Assembly (NCBI RefSeq): GCF_000004075.3
Contig: NC_026655.2
Location: 5,208,001-5,272,000 of the forward strand
Direction of reading: 5' to 3'
Source: Cucumis sativus
Taxonomy: Eukaryota; Streptophyta; Magnoliopsida; Cucurbitales; Cucurbitaceae
DNA length: 64,000 bases
Positions within the stretch are counted from its first letter, which is position 1; the number at the start of each line of letters is the position of its first letter. Shown here piece by piece: positions 38,877 through 52,296 of this stretch. The translations under genes were made by a program, and so were the position numbers. The notes below the pieces were generated by a model, which did not search any database, had not been told where the DNA came from, and saw only the letters and a program-made list of their open reading frames with translations.

Positions 38877-40449
38877 GGCCAAAGAAAGAGAAAGAGAAAG
38901 AGAGAGAAAGAGGAATTAGGGTTTAGAGAAAAGAATAAGAGTGTTGTATATATTGCGAACGGTGAGTGACCGGAGAGTGCCGGTAGCCGGTGGTTGAATT
39001 ATCCGAAAGCTAAAGAGGCGTTTTAAAAGAAAAAGAGAAAACGGGTTTATTTAATTAATTTTTTTATAGAGCCGTTGAGTGTGGGAGAGGGAATGATCTG
39101 GTGTATCGCGGAGATGTGAGAGAGAGTACAAAGAAAAAAAAAGGAAGTGGGGCCCGGGGGATGAGCTGGCATGAGTAGATTAGAAAAATGAGGCGATGAT
39201 TAGGGAATGTGGGGTCCCACTTACGGAATCTTTATTCGCTGGCGTTTCTATCCACTGCCTACTGGCACTAACTAATATTCACTATTTTCTTTTTCTCTTT
39301 TCTCTCTTCTTTTCTATTTTCATTTCATATTCATATTTTAACTAAAACACAATTATACAACATCAAATATGGATACAATAATGTTGATTTTTCAAAACAA
39401 TCAAAACTATTTTTTTTTCTTACAATCTAAACATTATTTCTAGACTTCCTGTACAATATTTGTACATTTTTCTTTTTTCTTAGAAAAAGGGTCTATGTTG
39501 TTGGTAAATTCAACGTAAATATACTGAATGTAATTAATTAAATGTTTAGAGTTAATTACAATAACAACCAAAATACAAAGAAGCAACAAAAAATACATTG
39601 AAGAGTGCAATTGAAAATGGACTTGAATTGATTAGAGAAAGAGGAAGAAAGGAGAAGTATGAAGATAAATAAATAACATTTTCATTGAATTGTTAGGAGA
39701 ATGTTCAAGTTATGATGTATTTTGCAAGACTTTGTGGATACTCAAACGTGAATACGAAGAATTGATTGATCTAGGGCCTTTTAAATGGATTTGTTAGTTT
39801 TATGTTTTAAAAAAACGAGACAAAAATAGATACATAAAGTCACGTGTTAGCTACGTAATTTGAAAATATCTACATTTTAACAAAATATCGTTATCTAACA
39901 CGTATCGAAGTATGAATGCTTCGTAGATAGGGTTTTGAGGGCATTGACTTTTTTTTTTTTATCTTATTTAAAATAAAAAGTGTCCAACTAGGAGTAGTGC
40001 TATAACTCAATTTTTTCAAAAAGAACAAATAAATAAAGAGTATACATCAGATGGACGGTTTTTTGTTCTTTAGAAGTAAAAAAGAAAGAATAAAGTGGAC
40101 GGTTTTTATTTTGTTTATTTTTCTCTTTTCTATTTTGTGGAAAAGTGGAGAGATTCTAAATGTTGTTTGTTTTCTATTATTGGTGATGATGAAAACAATG
40201 AACTATGAAAAGAAAAGGAAAAATTGTTAATAAAGTGGCAAAAAGTTGTAGGATCTTTTGGAGAGGATGGGAAGTTTGGGCCGTGGGCTGGGCTCTATTG
40301 AGTGAGAGAAGTTTTGGGTTCTTTAACATATTTAGTTGGTATTTACCATAAAGAAACTCATCGACTGGCTTCCTATCCCTCTCGGCTCTAACGAATATCC
40401 AGATCGGCTCGGAAACTTGGGTTGCGACGGTGGTCGTTTAGACCGAACC
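38877..40449. promoter_or_regulatory. Divergent upstream region of 38376..38876 (-) and the YdjM-like gene (+)
   Basis: The 1.57 kb lies between two divergent starts. The left end holds the pyrimidine-rich (minus strand) leader at 38883..38913. The right end holds a site II-type TGGGCC at 40277..40282 followed at once by GGGCTGGGCT, about 170 bp before the start codon, typical of broadly expressed plant genes. The middle is AT-rich with no gene. Confidence 0.5.
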
Positions 40450-42358
40450 ATGCCGGGACCTGGGCCTCACATGCTCTACGCCATGGGCTCCGGCATGGCT
40501 CTGACCACTCTCTCCGACGGCCGATTCAGCCCCCACCATACTCTCTTTTACACCATCAACGCTTTCTTCGGCCCCGACATCGGCTCCTTCTCCGATTGGC
40601 TGTCCTCCGTTCTTGGTTTCTCAGCATCTTCTGTTCCCGACGTTATCCATCATCCCGTCTTCTACATCCTCATTCTGGGTCTTCCTCTCTGCCTCTTCTA
40701 CTCCTGGCTCTCCTCTTTTCTACTCCATAAGGGCCTCCTCGATTCTGTCTTTGGGGTGAGTCAATTCACTCCATGATCGGGGAGATTTTGGAATTCGGTA
40801 TTTTATTTTTTGGATCATTGTATTTGTTGTTGGTTGCCTGAATCTGCTGAATTATGTGGAACACCTAATTGGATCGCTCGTTTTCCTTACACGATTTCAC
40901 TTGTTGTATTGGTTTGACTTCTTTACGGTTTTCCTTGCTGTAAAATGATTATTAAGTTAGAACGATGTGGTTATTTGCTGCTTCTAGTGAAAAGAAATGA
41001 AAAAACATTGTGAATCCTTTATAAGATTGTTAATCTTCATCCTTGTTCCTTTTTTTCTAATGATGTAGGTATCTCTTAATAGAAGGCAATGCTTGTTGTT
41101 AATTTCAGCTGGTTCTTTTTCACACTTCTTTCTTGACCATTTGTTTGAGGTAAGCTTTTCATTATCGAGAATTTAAATTGCCCCATCACCTACATTCTGC
41201 CCCTGTAAGTTCTTTGCTCCTTTTTAAAAGTAAACTTTTTTGCTTGATATACCAATGTGTGAGAATACTAGTTACCGGTGTATGGGTAAGATTCATAGGA
41301 TATTAGTAAGTGGTGTTTTAGTTATAAATAGGAGCAGTTGGGGATCTTAAGGGGGTTTGAATCACTTTGTTGAAAGTTTCAATAGTTGACTTTGAGAGAG
41401 ACATAGCCCTCTTTGGCTATTAGTATAATGTAATGTCTCTTGATATTGCAATACATTCCTATCCTTGTGTTCTTTGTATTTCTTTGAATTTTCGTTATGT
41501 GGTATCCTAATATATTGCTGCTAAAGCATCTCCTCAGGTAAAGCACCTGTCATGAAGAGATGTGATGTGTGTTAAAATACAAGTTTTCTTATTATCCAAG
41601 AGAGTGCAAGGGAAAATAAACCTTGTTATTACCATCTAATTAACGATGCTTGAGACCTTTGTTGATTTAACTGAGTTAGTTGAAAATTTTTCTCAGATGA
41701 GATGAGAAGTACTATGATATAATCTTATCAGGATGAATTAGTTCATCAATTTTTTACTTTCTCTAAGTCCTGTGCATTTGGAATGGGATTGTTCTTTCCT
41801 GTTTCTTGTTGCCTAGAAAGCTATGTTATTAAACAAGATGGGTTGTACAATTATATCTGTATCATCAAATTTGTAGGAAAATGGGCATTCATCAACGTAC
41901 ACTTGGATATTGAGCACTGGTTGGTGGGAGAACCGAGCACCAATCAATCCAGATGCTGTTATGGTTGTTGGATTCTTGTGCACTTGCTTAATTGGTGGTT
42001 TTGTTTACATTAACAGGTTCGTGAATACCAATTATATTAATTCTATTTGCTATTTAAGTTCTATTTAAACTCAATATAATACCATTTTCATGTTCCTTTA
42101 TGAGACAGGGTGAAGTCTGGAAAGTCAATTTCGAAACAATCGTATCAGTCGGTAAAGCTTATGGTAGTAGTAGCTACCCTATATTCCATGTGGTGCGCAA
42201 GCCAGATATACTGGGCTAGCCCTCGTCGACCAGCTGTCGGTGAAGAAGCTGATCTTGGAGTTTTAGTGTTTCTGGTTTTCTATTTTTTTCTACCTCATTA
42301 TCTTTGTATAAAGTCCATGCAACCAAAAGATTCTGAAACGAAACATCTCCCATTGTGA
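40450..42358 (+). CDS. Multi-pass membrane protein resembling YdjM-type metal-dependent hydrolases
   Basis: Four exons (40450..40755, 41069..41149, 41877..42016, 42109..42358) encode 258 residues; all three junctions keep frame. The start at 40450 (MPGPGPHMLYAMGSG) was chosen because the in-frame extension upstream has no ATG. About five hydrophobic helices are visible. Between them lie HH (29-30), GPDIGS with D43, HH (67-68) and an H-x3-D pair (H121, D125) in SHFFLDHLFE. This spacing of His and Asp recalls the membrane-bound predicted hydrolases of the YdjM/DUF457 kind, often linked to phospholipase C-like metal sites. The assignment is by pattern only; activity and membrane are unknown. Intron 2 (41150..41876) contains an LTR-like fossil. 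The stop lies 117 bp from the stop of the convergent neighbour. Confidence 0.85.
41260..41510 (+). mobile_element. Decayed LTR-like fragment (Ty1/copia style) in intron 2 of the YdjM-like gene
   Basis: The stretch starts TGTGAGAATAC, contains a TATA-type ttataaatagg at about 41325-41335 with a downstream pyrimidine- and T-rich part, and ends next to GTGGTATC, which resembles the start of the tRNA-Met primer-binding site of copia elements. No internal coding region follows. It looks like an old solo LTR or LTR fragment, a fossil. Ends and family are tentative. Confidence 0.35.
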
Positions 42359-42475
42359 TAGATGAGTTATTCATTTATATTACAAAAAGTTCAATAGACA
42401 ACATCAGTTTCCTTTTTTCACTTTGACATTACAGCCTGCAGTTGAAGAACCATAATCTGTTCATATACGAGTTTA

Positions 42476-44446
<1,971 letters not shown>

Positions 44447-44867
44447 TTTTGATATATATATATATTTGTATGTATATATATTGTGATGAACTAAAGAGAG
44501 TATTGTGAGTGAGTTTTACTATGGAGCAATGAGAGTTTATATAGGAGTTGAAAGCTTTGGGGAACAATACTTTGGATAGAAATGATGGAAAGTTTCCAAT
44601 GCATGAAATGAGATTGGTGGATTTCTCCCCTATTCATTCCCTAAAATGCCCTAAGATTCTTATTTTTTCTTCAAGGTGAATTGTACCCACTTTGTTCTTT
44701 GGACTAATTTGGCTTCTTATGCTATAGCTATGAGAGGTTTCTCTCCTTTTTACCCCATTTTATGATCCCTTTGCTTTTGTGGTTGGTGGGAGGAGGAGAT
44801 TTGGGAAAAAGTTGTTTGTTTAGTTGTTGTAAACTATGTTAATGGTTAAATAAAGTTATACCTTTTC

Positions 44868-44960
44868 TATCTTATAATAAGTGAACTGAGAGATTCGAAC
44901 TTCTGACTTTTTGGTTGACATCCGTACATCTTAATTGTACTTCAGTTAAACTATGAAATT
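44868..44960 (-). mobile_element. tRNA-derived SINE-like relic
   Basis: Read on the minus strand: an A-box-like tagtttaactgaagtac, then about 40 bases on a B-box-like agttcgaatctc, then a short 3' part ending in cacttattataagat and an A-rich end. This order and spacing is that of tRNA-derived plant SINEs of about 100 bp. The copy is diverged. Confidence 0.45.
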
Positions 44961-45569
44961 AAATTATTATATAAATTTAGTTGAATTTAAAACAAGAAAA
45001 GACAAATGGTGTATGTAAAAGTTGTTGCATGCAATGCAATGTTGTTTAAGTCAAAAATTGCAAGTGATGTGTATCTAAACGTTCCCTTCCCTTCCCTTCC
45101 CTAGGGAACAACCCTACAAAAACATACCTATATGATCCTATTTACACGTTTCCCTATTACGAATTAGGGGCTTACACTTTACACATTTCTTACATGCAAT
45201 TAACTATGCTTGAAGTATTATCCAATGATATTGAAAAAAAATAATAAAAATTGATCGTTCGAACACATATTTGAAAAGTTGAAGGGTACAATTTTAGAAT
45301 TTGAATGAATGTAAGTGTTTAGTTTTTTATTTTAAAAGTATAAGAGTATAATTGTAAATTTTCATTTGATTGTAAATTATTATGCAATTTGCATTTCTTT
45401 ATACAATTTTGGTAGATATATTATTTCCTAAAAAAATTAACAAATTTAAGTTTACGAACCATACTTAATTTATTTTTCTAATGTTAACAAACATCAATCT
45501 AATTTTCAAAACTAAATAAAAAAATAAGTTTTTTAAAAATAGTTTATTTTTAGAATTTAACTAGAAAAT

Positions 45570-45720
45570 TAACTACAAGTATCATGAGTTCAATCTATGG
45601 TGGTCACTTACTTAATAATTAATTTTGTACGAGTTTTCTTGATATCCAAAAGTTGTATGGTCATATGGGTTGTCCTATAAAATTAGTCGAGGTTGACCGA
45701 CACATTCACATGTCTAAAAA
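45570..45720 (+). mobile_element. Au-SINE-like relic
   Basis: The order gagttcaatctatggtggtc, tacgagttttcttgatatcc, aaaagttgtatggtcat, gggttgtcctataaaattag and tcgaggttg follows the body of the Au SINE of flowering plants (tacgagtttccttgacaccc, aaatgttgtagggtcag, gggttgtccygtgagattag, tcgaggtg), with several changes and no clear tail. An old, immobile copy. The match is from memory. Confidence 0.6.
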
Positions 45721-45827
45721 GACTAGAAAATTAAGTATTTCTTAGATGAAAACTAAAATTTAAAATTAAAGCCAAGTACGAAACAAACATAAATATTTAT
45801 AAGAGAAATTTTCAAAAATGAAAATTT

Positions 45828-45945
45828 TGACAAAATATAGCAAAATTTTAGATTTTATCGATGACAGACATTGATAAACAGTAACAGAAGTTTATCCGTT
45901 TCTACATTTGATAGAATCCAAAATTTTGCTATAATATATAAATAA
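45828..45945. repeat. Foldback repeat, copy 3
   Basis: Arms read aaatatagcaaaattttaga and ttctacatttgatag then aatccaaaattttgctata. The arms are inverted copies around a centre with TTGATAAACAG. Same family as the copies at 10726 and 15400, sharing the GCAAAATTTTA/TTTTGYTATA arm ends. Confidence 0.5.
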
Positions 45946-48613
45946 TACCTCATATTATAAAATTAAAAAGAAAACAAAAATTGTTATCAAATAAGGTCCG
46001 ACAATAGTTTAGATTCCTTAAAAACAAAAAGTTCCTCGTATACAAATCAACATATAGACATTTTTTTCCCAAAAAAACCATAAATTTTAATTATTTCTAT
46101 TTTCACTTTTTCTTTAAAATAAGAGATAAGGAAAACAAAGTGTCCCATATTAGGTTTGATAGTACAAATTATAATATTTTTTCTCTTTAAGAAATAATAA
46201 AAAAAAAAAGCAAAATGTAGTTCGTTAATTGTTCTAATGTGAATAAACTAAGTATATAAACGCGTTTTGAAATGTCAAAAAAGTATTGGATGAAAACATA
46301 AAATATGTTAGGTTTGTGTCATAGCTAACATTTGATTATTGATTGTAATTATTATTATATAGAAGAAAAAGGAAGATGAAGATTGTGTTATAATCAAATC
46401 AATGCTACCAAATTGAGGGACTACATCCTAATGTTATTAAATGTATTATGATTTTAATTGAAAAGGATATGGCCATGCATATTAAGCCACATATAATATG
46501 ATCACTATGACCCACACACTATGTTATATATATATATAATGAATCTCTACACAAAAATATCTTCTTTTAATCTCATTATATTCCACCATATATCTCTATA
46601 ATTCTTTTTTTTGTTTTTGTTTTTATATAATATATAATATATTTATTTTCTTTAGAACATTATAAATTTAATTAATACACTTCTTTTCCTAGATGCTTCC
46701 TAATGTGTTTGTTGACTTTGTCAATCTTTTTCTTTTCTTTTCATTTTGAATGGAATTAAAAAATATCTTTAGTTTATTTTGAATTTAAATAAATGGTTGG
46801 TTTTTCTTCTCCCCACTTTAATATTCTTATGAAAATGATGTAATTTTCTATTTTAAAATGGTTTTTCTTATCTAAATATAAGTGAAATATTTAATTTTTA
46901 GATAGAACATCTGAAACGTAAAACAATGCAACAAGTTTATTTATGTCTATTTGAGATAGACCGTGATAACGATCTATCACTTTTTTATCCTAAATTATCA
47001 TAATTATATATCAAGTTTTTAAAAATTCTTACTTTCCATATAATAAACTGACAGATAGATAGATGAACATGAGGATGATTTGAAAACATTTGAAACCATA
47101 AAGTTAGAAACCCTCAATACACAATTGTTGGCTATCTGTAAATCTTTTTTTTTTCTGAATTTTAAAATTTGAGATATAGATAACGTAGTTTATCTTTAGT
47201 ATAAAATATAGATTACTATCAAATAGACATAGACAATGGTCTATAATTAAAATTTAAAATTTTATTTTTACCTTTAAACTTTTCTACTATAATTTTCTTT
47301 CGTATGTAACACTAATTCTTAATTAACCAATTAAGACGGGATATCTTTTAATTAATCTTTAGTAAAAATGGAAAATTAATGAAATAAATTTAATAATCAT
47401 TATTTGGATTGTTTTTAAATTAATCAATAACATTACCTCCAAAGATTAACAATGAGTATAAAATTAAATTAAAACTAAATTTAGATCGTAGGGACCAACT
47501 TTTGAAAAACTTCAAACAAGACCTAAACAAAATTCAAACCATAACTATATCATACAAGTCAAAATTGAAAATATTGGAAAATCATAGAGTCTAAATTGTA
47601 GTTTATTTAAATAACGATGTTTAATATTATATAGTCTTTGTGTCCAAATCTATCTATATATATTGGTATAAATTAATGGAATGAGATAGACCAGCTGTGT
47701 CTTAGACAAACTGATGAACATATTCAATTGTAATTAATTATTATGATTTAACTGCAACTATAATTAACTTGAAAGCTTTTAAAATATGACATTAATTTGT
47801 GGTTTAATGTGTATATATATAAATAAATAAGCACTTTAGACTTTTGGTTTAATATTTCCCAACCCATTACCTACCGACACCTTAAGTTGATGGAAATCTA
47901 AACCCTAATCCTAACTCTTTTCTTTATATATCTAATGATCAATATTGATATTATTAAACTAAGACACTGTTTAAGTCAATACTCCTCACGAGAGGATATA
48001 TAAATCCATATTTGCTTCTATATACCAAGATTCTCGTGTCACATTTTACCTTGTTATATTTTCATTCATTTATCTTTTCTTGTTATCATTATTCAATTGG
48101 GTTTTAGATTTTACAACTCCTAATGATTTAGTTTCTAATTGGGTGTATACATACTGAGCATCACATGGTATATATAAATATATTGCAACCTATTAAAATT
48201 AATTTTAAATAGAATTTAGGGTTTAGAGTTTAGTATTGATACAAAGTTAATGTTATTTTTATATTTATTTTTAATATTTCGTAAATTTCTTTTATGATGT
48301 AAAAGAAATAAATTTTAGAAGAGAAAATGGAAGACAAAATCTGGAAAGTTCCAAAAGCAAAGGAAATTCAAACTAATTATTGTTATTATTATAATGAACA
48401 AAGAATTCAAACTTATTAGTTTCCTTCAGCATAAAAATACTCTTATGAAAATTAAAAAGCCTTATAATATTTTGAGGATAACATTAATTATAAATTTATA
48501 TCAACATATTAAAGAAAAAACCTTAATTATTTTCTTAATGATTAATTATATTATTAAAATTAAGTATAGATTTGATAAATTATAAGATAATATTTAAATT
48601 TAATTTAAGGTAA

Positions 48614-48838
48614 ACACGCGTCCAGCCACGAGTCGGGTCTGACGTTGCTTAGACCGAGCTGACAATACCTTTGCCGCAAGTAACATGTCATCATCTGATT
48701 CGTCCACGTTTCTAGGTCGGTTCGTGGACCCCTAAGGTTTATCCGTATCGGATTAAGAACCCGTACCCGAAGTCCGAGCAGGATCCACGAAGCAACACAT
48801 GCCCAAGCAAAACCTTCCACGTGTCACCTTACACGTGT
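48614..48838 (+). promoter_or_regulatory. ABRE/G-box pair and CE3-like motif upstream of the PUB18/19-like gene
   Basis: CCACGTGTC at 48817..48825 and ACACGTGT at 48831..48838 are two G-box/ABRE cores only 14 bases apart, about 150 bp before the start codon. ACACGCGT at 48614..48621 resembles coupling element 3 (ACGCGTGTC) in reverse. Two ABREs close together, or an ABRE with CE3, are the usual minimum for abscisic-acid response in plants. PUB18 and PUB19 are known regulators of ABA and drought responses in Arabidopsis, so the motifs fit the gene. Activity is inferred. Confidence 0.6.
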
Positions 48839-48989
48839 TCATATTTTTCGCGGCAAATCCTTCCCACCACCTCCGTCCTTTTCACTTCAATTGAAACTTG
48901 AAAGATCTTCAATCCCTTTGATTCTCCATTTCTTCAAATTTCCTTCTTTGAAAAAAGTTAGTCCCATTCATTCGTTTTGAAATTCTTCA

Positions 48990-51035
48990 ATGTTTCGAAA
49001 TCCCAAATTATCCGATCGTCGGATTCTTACTTTTCCGGCGGTTCATCCATGCTCTGCTATTTCACCGGCCACTCTTTTGGCCTCCTTGATCGATCTTTGC
49101 CGTCAAATATGTAATCACCAAACGAAAAGTTTCGTGACCCAGAAACGAAACGCCCGAGAAACCATTCGACAAATCGGAATTTTATTGATATTCTTTGAGG
49201 AACTTCGCGACATGTCGTCCAATCTTCCGGATTCTGTTGTGCTTTGTTTTTCAGAGCTTCATCTCACGTTTCAGAAAATTTTGTTCTTGTTTGAAGATTG
49301 CTCGCGTTCTAATGCGAAGATTTGGATGTTAATGAAGTCCCAATTCGTGGCTACTCAGTTTTGGGTTTTGATTCGAGCGCTCGCTACGGCTCTCGATGTG
49401 TTGCCGTTGAGTCGGATTGATACGAGCGATGAAGTGAAAGAGTTGGTGGAATTAGTTGCGAAACAAGCAAGAATTGCGAAGTTTGGGCTGGATAAAGATG
49501 ATGAATTGACGGTGAAGCGTCTTCAATCGATTTTGCTGCAATTTGACAAGGGGATTGAGCCGGATTTGACCGCCATTAAAAGGGTTCTTAATTACCTTGA
49601 GATTCGAAGGTGGAGTGATTGTAATAAAGAGATTAAATTCTTGCAAGAGGAGATTGATTTTCAGTATTCGGATTTGAAAGAACGAGATGTTCAAATTTTG
49701 AGCAGTTTGGTGGGTTTTATGAGTTACAGCAGAGTAACTCTGTTTGAAGCTTTGGATTTTCGGGACAAAAATCAAGCGGAATTCAAATGCAATCCCGAGA
49801 TTCTTAGTTGTTTGAACCCAGATGATTTTCGATGTCCAATTTCTCTTGAACTTATGATTGATCCGGTTACTGTTTCCACCGGACAGACTTACGATCGAGC
49901 TTCGATTCAAAAATGGCTTTCCGCTGGAAATTTCATCTGTCCCAAAACTGGGGAGAGGCTCACAAGCTTAGAGCTGGTGCCAAATTCGAGTGTCAAAAAG
50001 TTGATTAATCAATTTTGTGCCGACAATGGAATTTCCTTGGCCAAATTCAACGTACGATCTCATGACATAACTCGAACTATAATTCCGGGGAGCTTGGCGG
50101 CTGCGGAAGCGATCAAATTCACTTCGGAGTTTCTTCTCCGGCGACTGGTTTTTGGAACGAGTACAGAAAAGAACAAGGCAGCATATGAGATTCGTTTGTT
50201 GGCGAAATCGAACATCTTTAACCGGTCTTGTTTGATTAAAGCTGGTGCAATTCCACCATTGTTGAATCTTCTCTCGTCATTCGATAAATCGACCCAAGAA
50301 AACGCCATTGCTGCAATTTTGAAGCTTTCAAAGCATTCAACTGGTAAGATTTTGGTGATGGAAAATGGAGGATTACCGCCGATTCTCTCTGTTTTAAAAT
50401 CCGGGTTTTGTTTAGAATCTCGTCAATTAGCCGCCGCCACATTGTTCTACCTCTCATCGGTAAAGGAATACCGGAAACTAATCGGCGAAATTCCTGACGC
50501 CATAGCAGGCCTAATCGATCTCGTCAAGGAAGGAACAACATGTGGGAAAAAAAACGCAGTAGTTGCCATCTTCGGGCTTTTACTCTGTCCCAAAAACAAC
50601 AAAACCGTTCTTAATTCCGGCGCCGTTCCAATTCTTCTTGACATAATCGCCACCTCCAACAACAGCGAATTGATTTCCGATTCCCTGGCAGTAATAGCAG
50701 CATTGGCTGAGAGTACAGAAGGAACCAACGCGATTCTTCAAGCATCAGCTCTGCCTCTGCTTATAAAGACTTTGAATTCGGAAAGTACATTGGCCGGAAA
50801 AGAGTACTGCGTTTCGACTCTGCGTTCTCTGTGCAGCCACGGCGGCGAGGAGGTGGTGGCGGCACTGGCTGATGATCGAACCATTGCAGGGTCGCTTTAT
50901 TCGGTTGTGACTGAGGGAAATGCTGCGGCAGGGAAGAAGGCGCGGTGGTTGTTGAAGATTTTGCATAAGTTTAGGGAAAACGATGTGGCGGTGAACACGG
51001 CGGCTGATCAAGAACGATCAGTTGATGTTTGGTAG
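48990..51035 (+). CDS. U-box/ARM-repeat E3 ubiquitin ligase, PUB18/19-like
   Basis: One intronless frame of 681 residues. An amino-terminal U-box N-terminal domain (about 20-260) is helical and begins PAVHPCSAISPATLLASLI. The U-box (about 275-350) begins with PDDFRCPISLELMIDPV and continues with TGQTYDRASIQKWLS and CPKTG. Armadillo repeats follow (about 370-665), with typical helices such as AGAIPPLLNLL, NAIAAILKLS and GAVPILLDII. Length, single exon and domain order match Arabidopsis PUB18/PUB19, E3 ligases that act in ABA-dependent stomatal and drought responses. GC content is clearly higher than in the flanks. An ABRE pair lies upstream. PUB18, 19, 20 and 21 types cannot be separated with certainty by eye. 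Confidence 0.95.
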   Translation: MFRNPKLSDRRILTFPAVHPCSAISPATLLASLIDLCRQICNHQTKSFVTQKRNARETIRQIGILLIFFEELRDMSSNLPDSVVLCFSELHLTFQKILFLFEDCSRSNAKIWMLMKSQFVATQFWVLIRALATALDVLPLSRIDTSDEVKELVELVAKQARIAKFGLDKDDELTVKRLQSILLQFDKGIEPDLTAIKRVLNYLEIRRWSDCNKEIKFLQEEIDFQYSDLKERDVQILSSLVGFMSYSRVTLFEALDFRDKNQAEFKCNPEILSCLNPDDFRCPISLELMIDPVTVSTGQTYDRASIQKWLSAGNFICPKTGERLTSLELVPNSSVKKLINQFCADNGISLAKFNVRSHDITRTIIPGSLAAAEAIKFTSEFLLRRLVFGTSTEKNKAAYEIRLLAKSNIFNRSCLIKAGAIPPLLNLLSSFDKSTQENAIAAILKLSKHSTGKILVMENGGLPPILSVLKSGFCLESRQLAAATLFYLSSVKEYRKLIGEIPDAIAGLIDLVKEGTTCGKKNAVVAIFGLLLCPKNNKTVLNSGAVPILLDIIATSNNSELISDSLAVIAALAESTEGTNAILQASALPLLIKTLNSESTLAGKEYCVSTLRSLCSHGGEEVVAALADDRTIAGSLYSVVTEGNAAAGKKARWLLKILHKFRENDVAVNTAADQERSVDVW

Positions 51036-52296
51036 TTATATTAGGTTAGGAAAAAAATTGAATTACAAATGATTTGGAGATTTGAATTGTTTGTTGTTAA
51101 AATTTTGAAATTGAGCTCGGTTTTTATAAGAGCTCGTTTGATTTAGTTTGGATTAGGAAAATATAAAATAGTGTTTACATTATTAAATACTTGTATATAG
51201 AAACCATACTTTATACTTAGAGATATAATCTATAGTTTGTGAATGTGTACAATAACATCATATTCTTTTGTAATGTAACGTCAATGTGTATTGGTTATCT
51301 GTAATTCAAATTAGTATAATATATGGTAATTTACTTTATTTTATAACTTTTGTTTTATTTAATTGAATTTTCATATGTGATGCTTTCTTACCTTCACAAG
51401 AATTTGTGTTTTAAAGTTTTTTTCATTCACCTTTTATAAATAACTTCCAATGATTATTATTATTTTTTTCCTTTGGCTTACTTTCTTCTTGTTTTTATGC
51501 TATCTTCTTCTCTACTCAATTTAACGATCATTCATGTTCATATTTAAGATTTTTGATCGAGAGTTTATCATCACATTTGTGTCTACTATCTTAAATGTCT
51601 TGGTCGTAGATCAAAAGTCTCTCGAATAAGAAAGAATTCTCCTTCAATAATTAAAAAGAAAACAAAATATTTACTCTTTATTAAAAAAAATTAAAACACA
51701 GGACAAAAGAAAAGTAAATGGAAAATATTTTAAGTGAAGATTTCAAGATTCGAACTCCCAACCGCAGCCTCAGCGCTTTGATCTCATAATTAGGGCTAAA
51801 AATTTCATTTGCAAAATTCTTCAGCTGGCTCGTCTTCTTACTCATCTCCCCGACTCTTCCCTATTACCTAATTCGACCCAGGTAATCTTCTCCACTGTTC
51901 TTCTCTCAAATCTAAATCGATTTACATTCTTCAAATTTTACGATTTCTTTGGGTTTAGATCTGCATTATATTATGGAGTTCTTCAGTAATTTTATTCAAT
52001 ATGTTTTGCTAATTCAATCTCTTTATCCCACAATTCATCGCTTCCTGATTTTTTTTTATCTTTGGTTTTAATGCGAACTCGTTTTTGAGTTTCTGCGAAA
52101 AATATCTGTGGTTTGGTTTCTTGCTTGATTGGGATCTTAGATTGGAAAAGCTAGGGTTTCACTACATTTTAATTTCTATTACTAATTCGTCATTTAGAAT
52201 GCAGTACAATATGACTTCTGGTTATTTTTCATTTTTTATTAACGTGATTGTTGCTGATTTTTATTGAATACGACATCTGTAGACTTAAAATTTTTC
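51036..52296. promoter_or_regulatory. Interval between the PUB gene and DSS1, including the DSS1 leader
   Basis: The first part is AT-rich 3' flank. At 51738-51790 the minus strand reads gcgctgaggctgcggttggg then AGTTCGAATC, a tRNA-like B box that may be a tRNA-derived fragment. From about 51820 a pyrimidine-rich transcribed leader seems to begin (cagctggctcgtcttcttac...), with a donor-like CCAG|GTAATC at 51881; a leader intron from 51882 to a TAG just before 52281 is plausible but not proven. Confidence 0.4.

Larger units (their letters stand above)
44447..48989. other. 4.5-kb gene desert with SINE and foldback relics
   Basis: No gene is supported. The left end is the promoter of the spermidine-synthase-like gene, with an AT microsatellite at about 44453-44480. 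Inside are a tRNA-derived SINE-like relic (44868..44960), an Au-SINE-like relic (45570..45720) and a foldback copy (45828..45945). AT content is very high to about 48600. The last 380 bases are GC-richer and carry the ABRE-type motifs of the PUB gene. Confidence 0.6.

Noticed and set aside
49452-51011. Several minus-strand frames across the PUB gene
   Set aside because: Antisense shadows of a 681-residue gene with intact U-box and ARM repeats.
51738-51790. Possible tRNA gene (B-box-like agttcgaatc on the minus strand)
   Set aside because: No matching A box, acceptor stem or anticodon arm could be drawn, so at most a tRNA-derived fragment.
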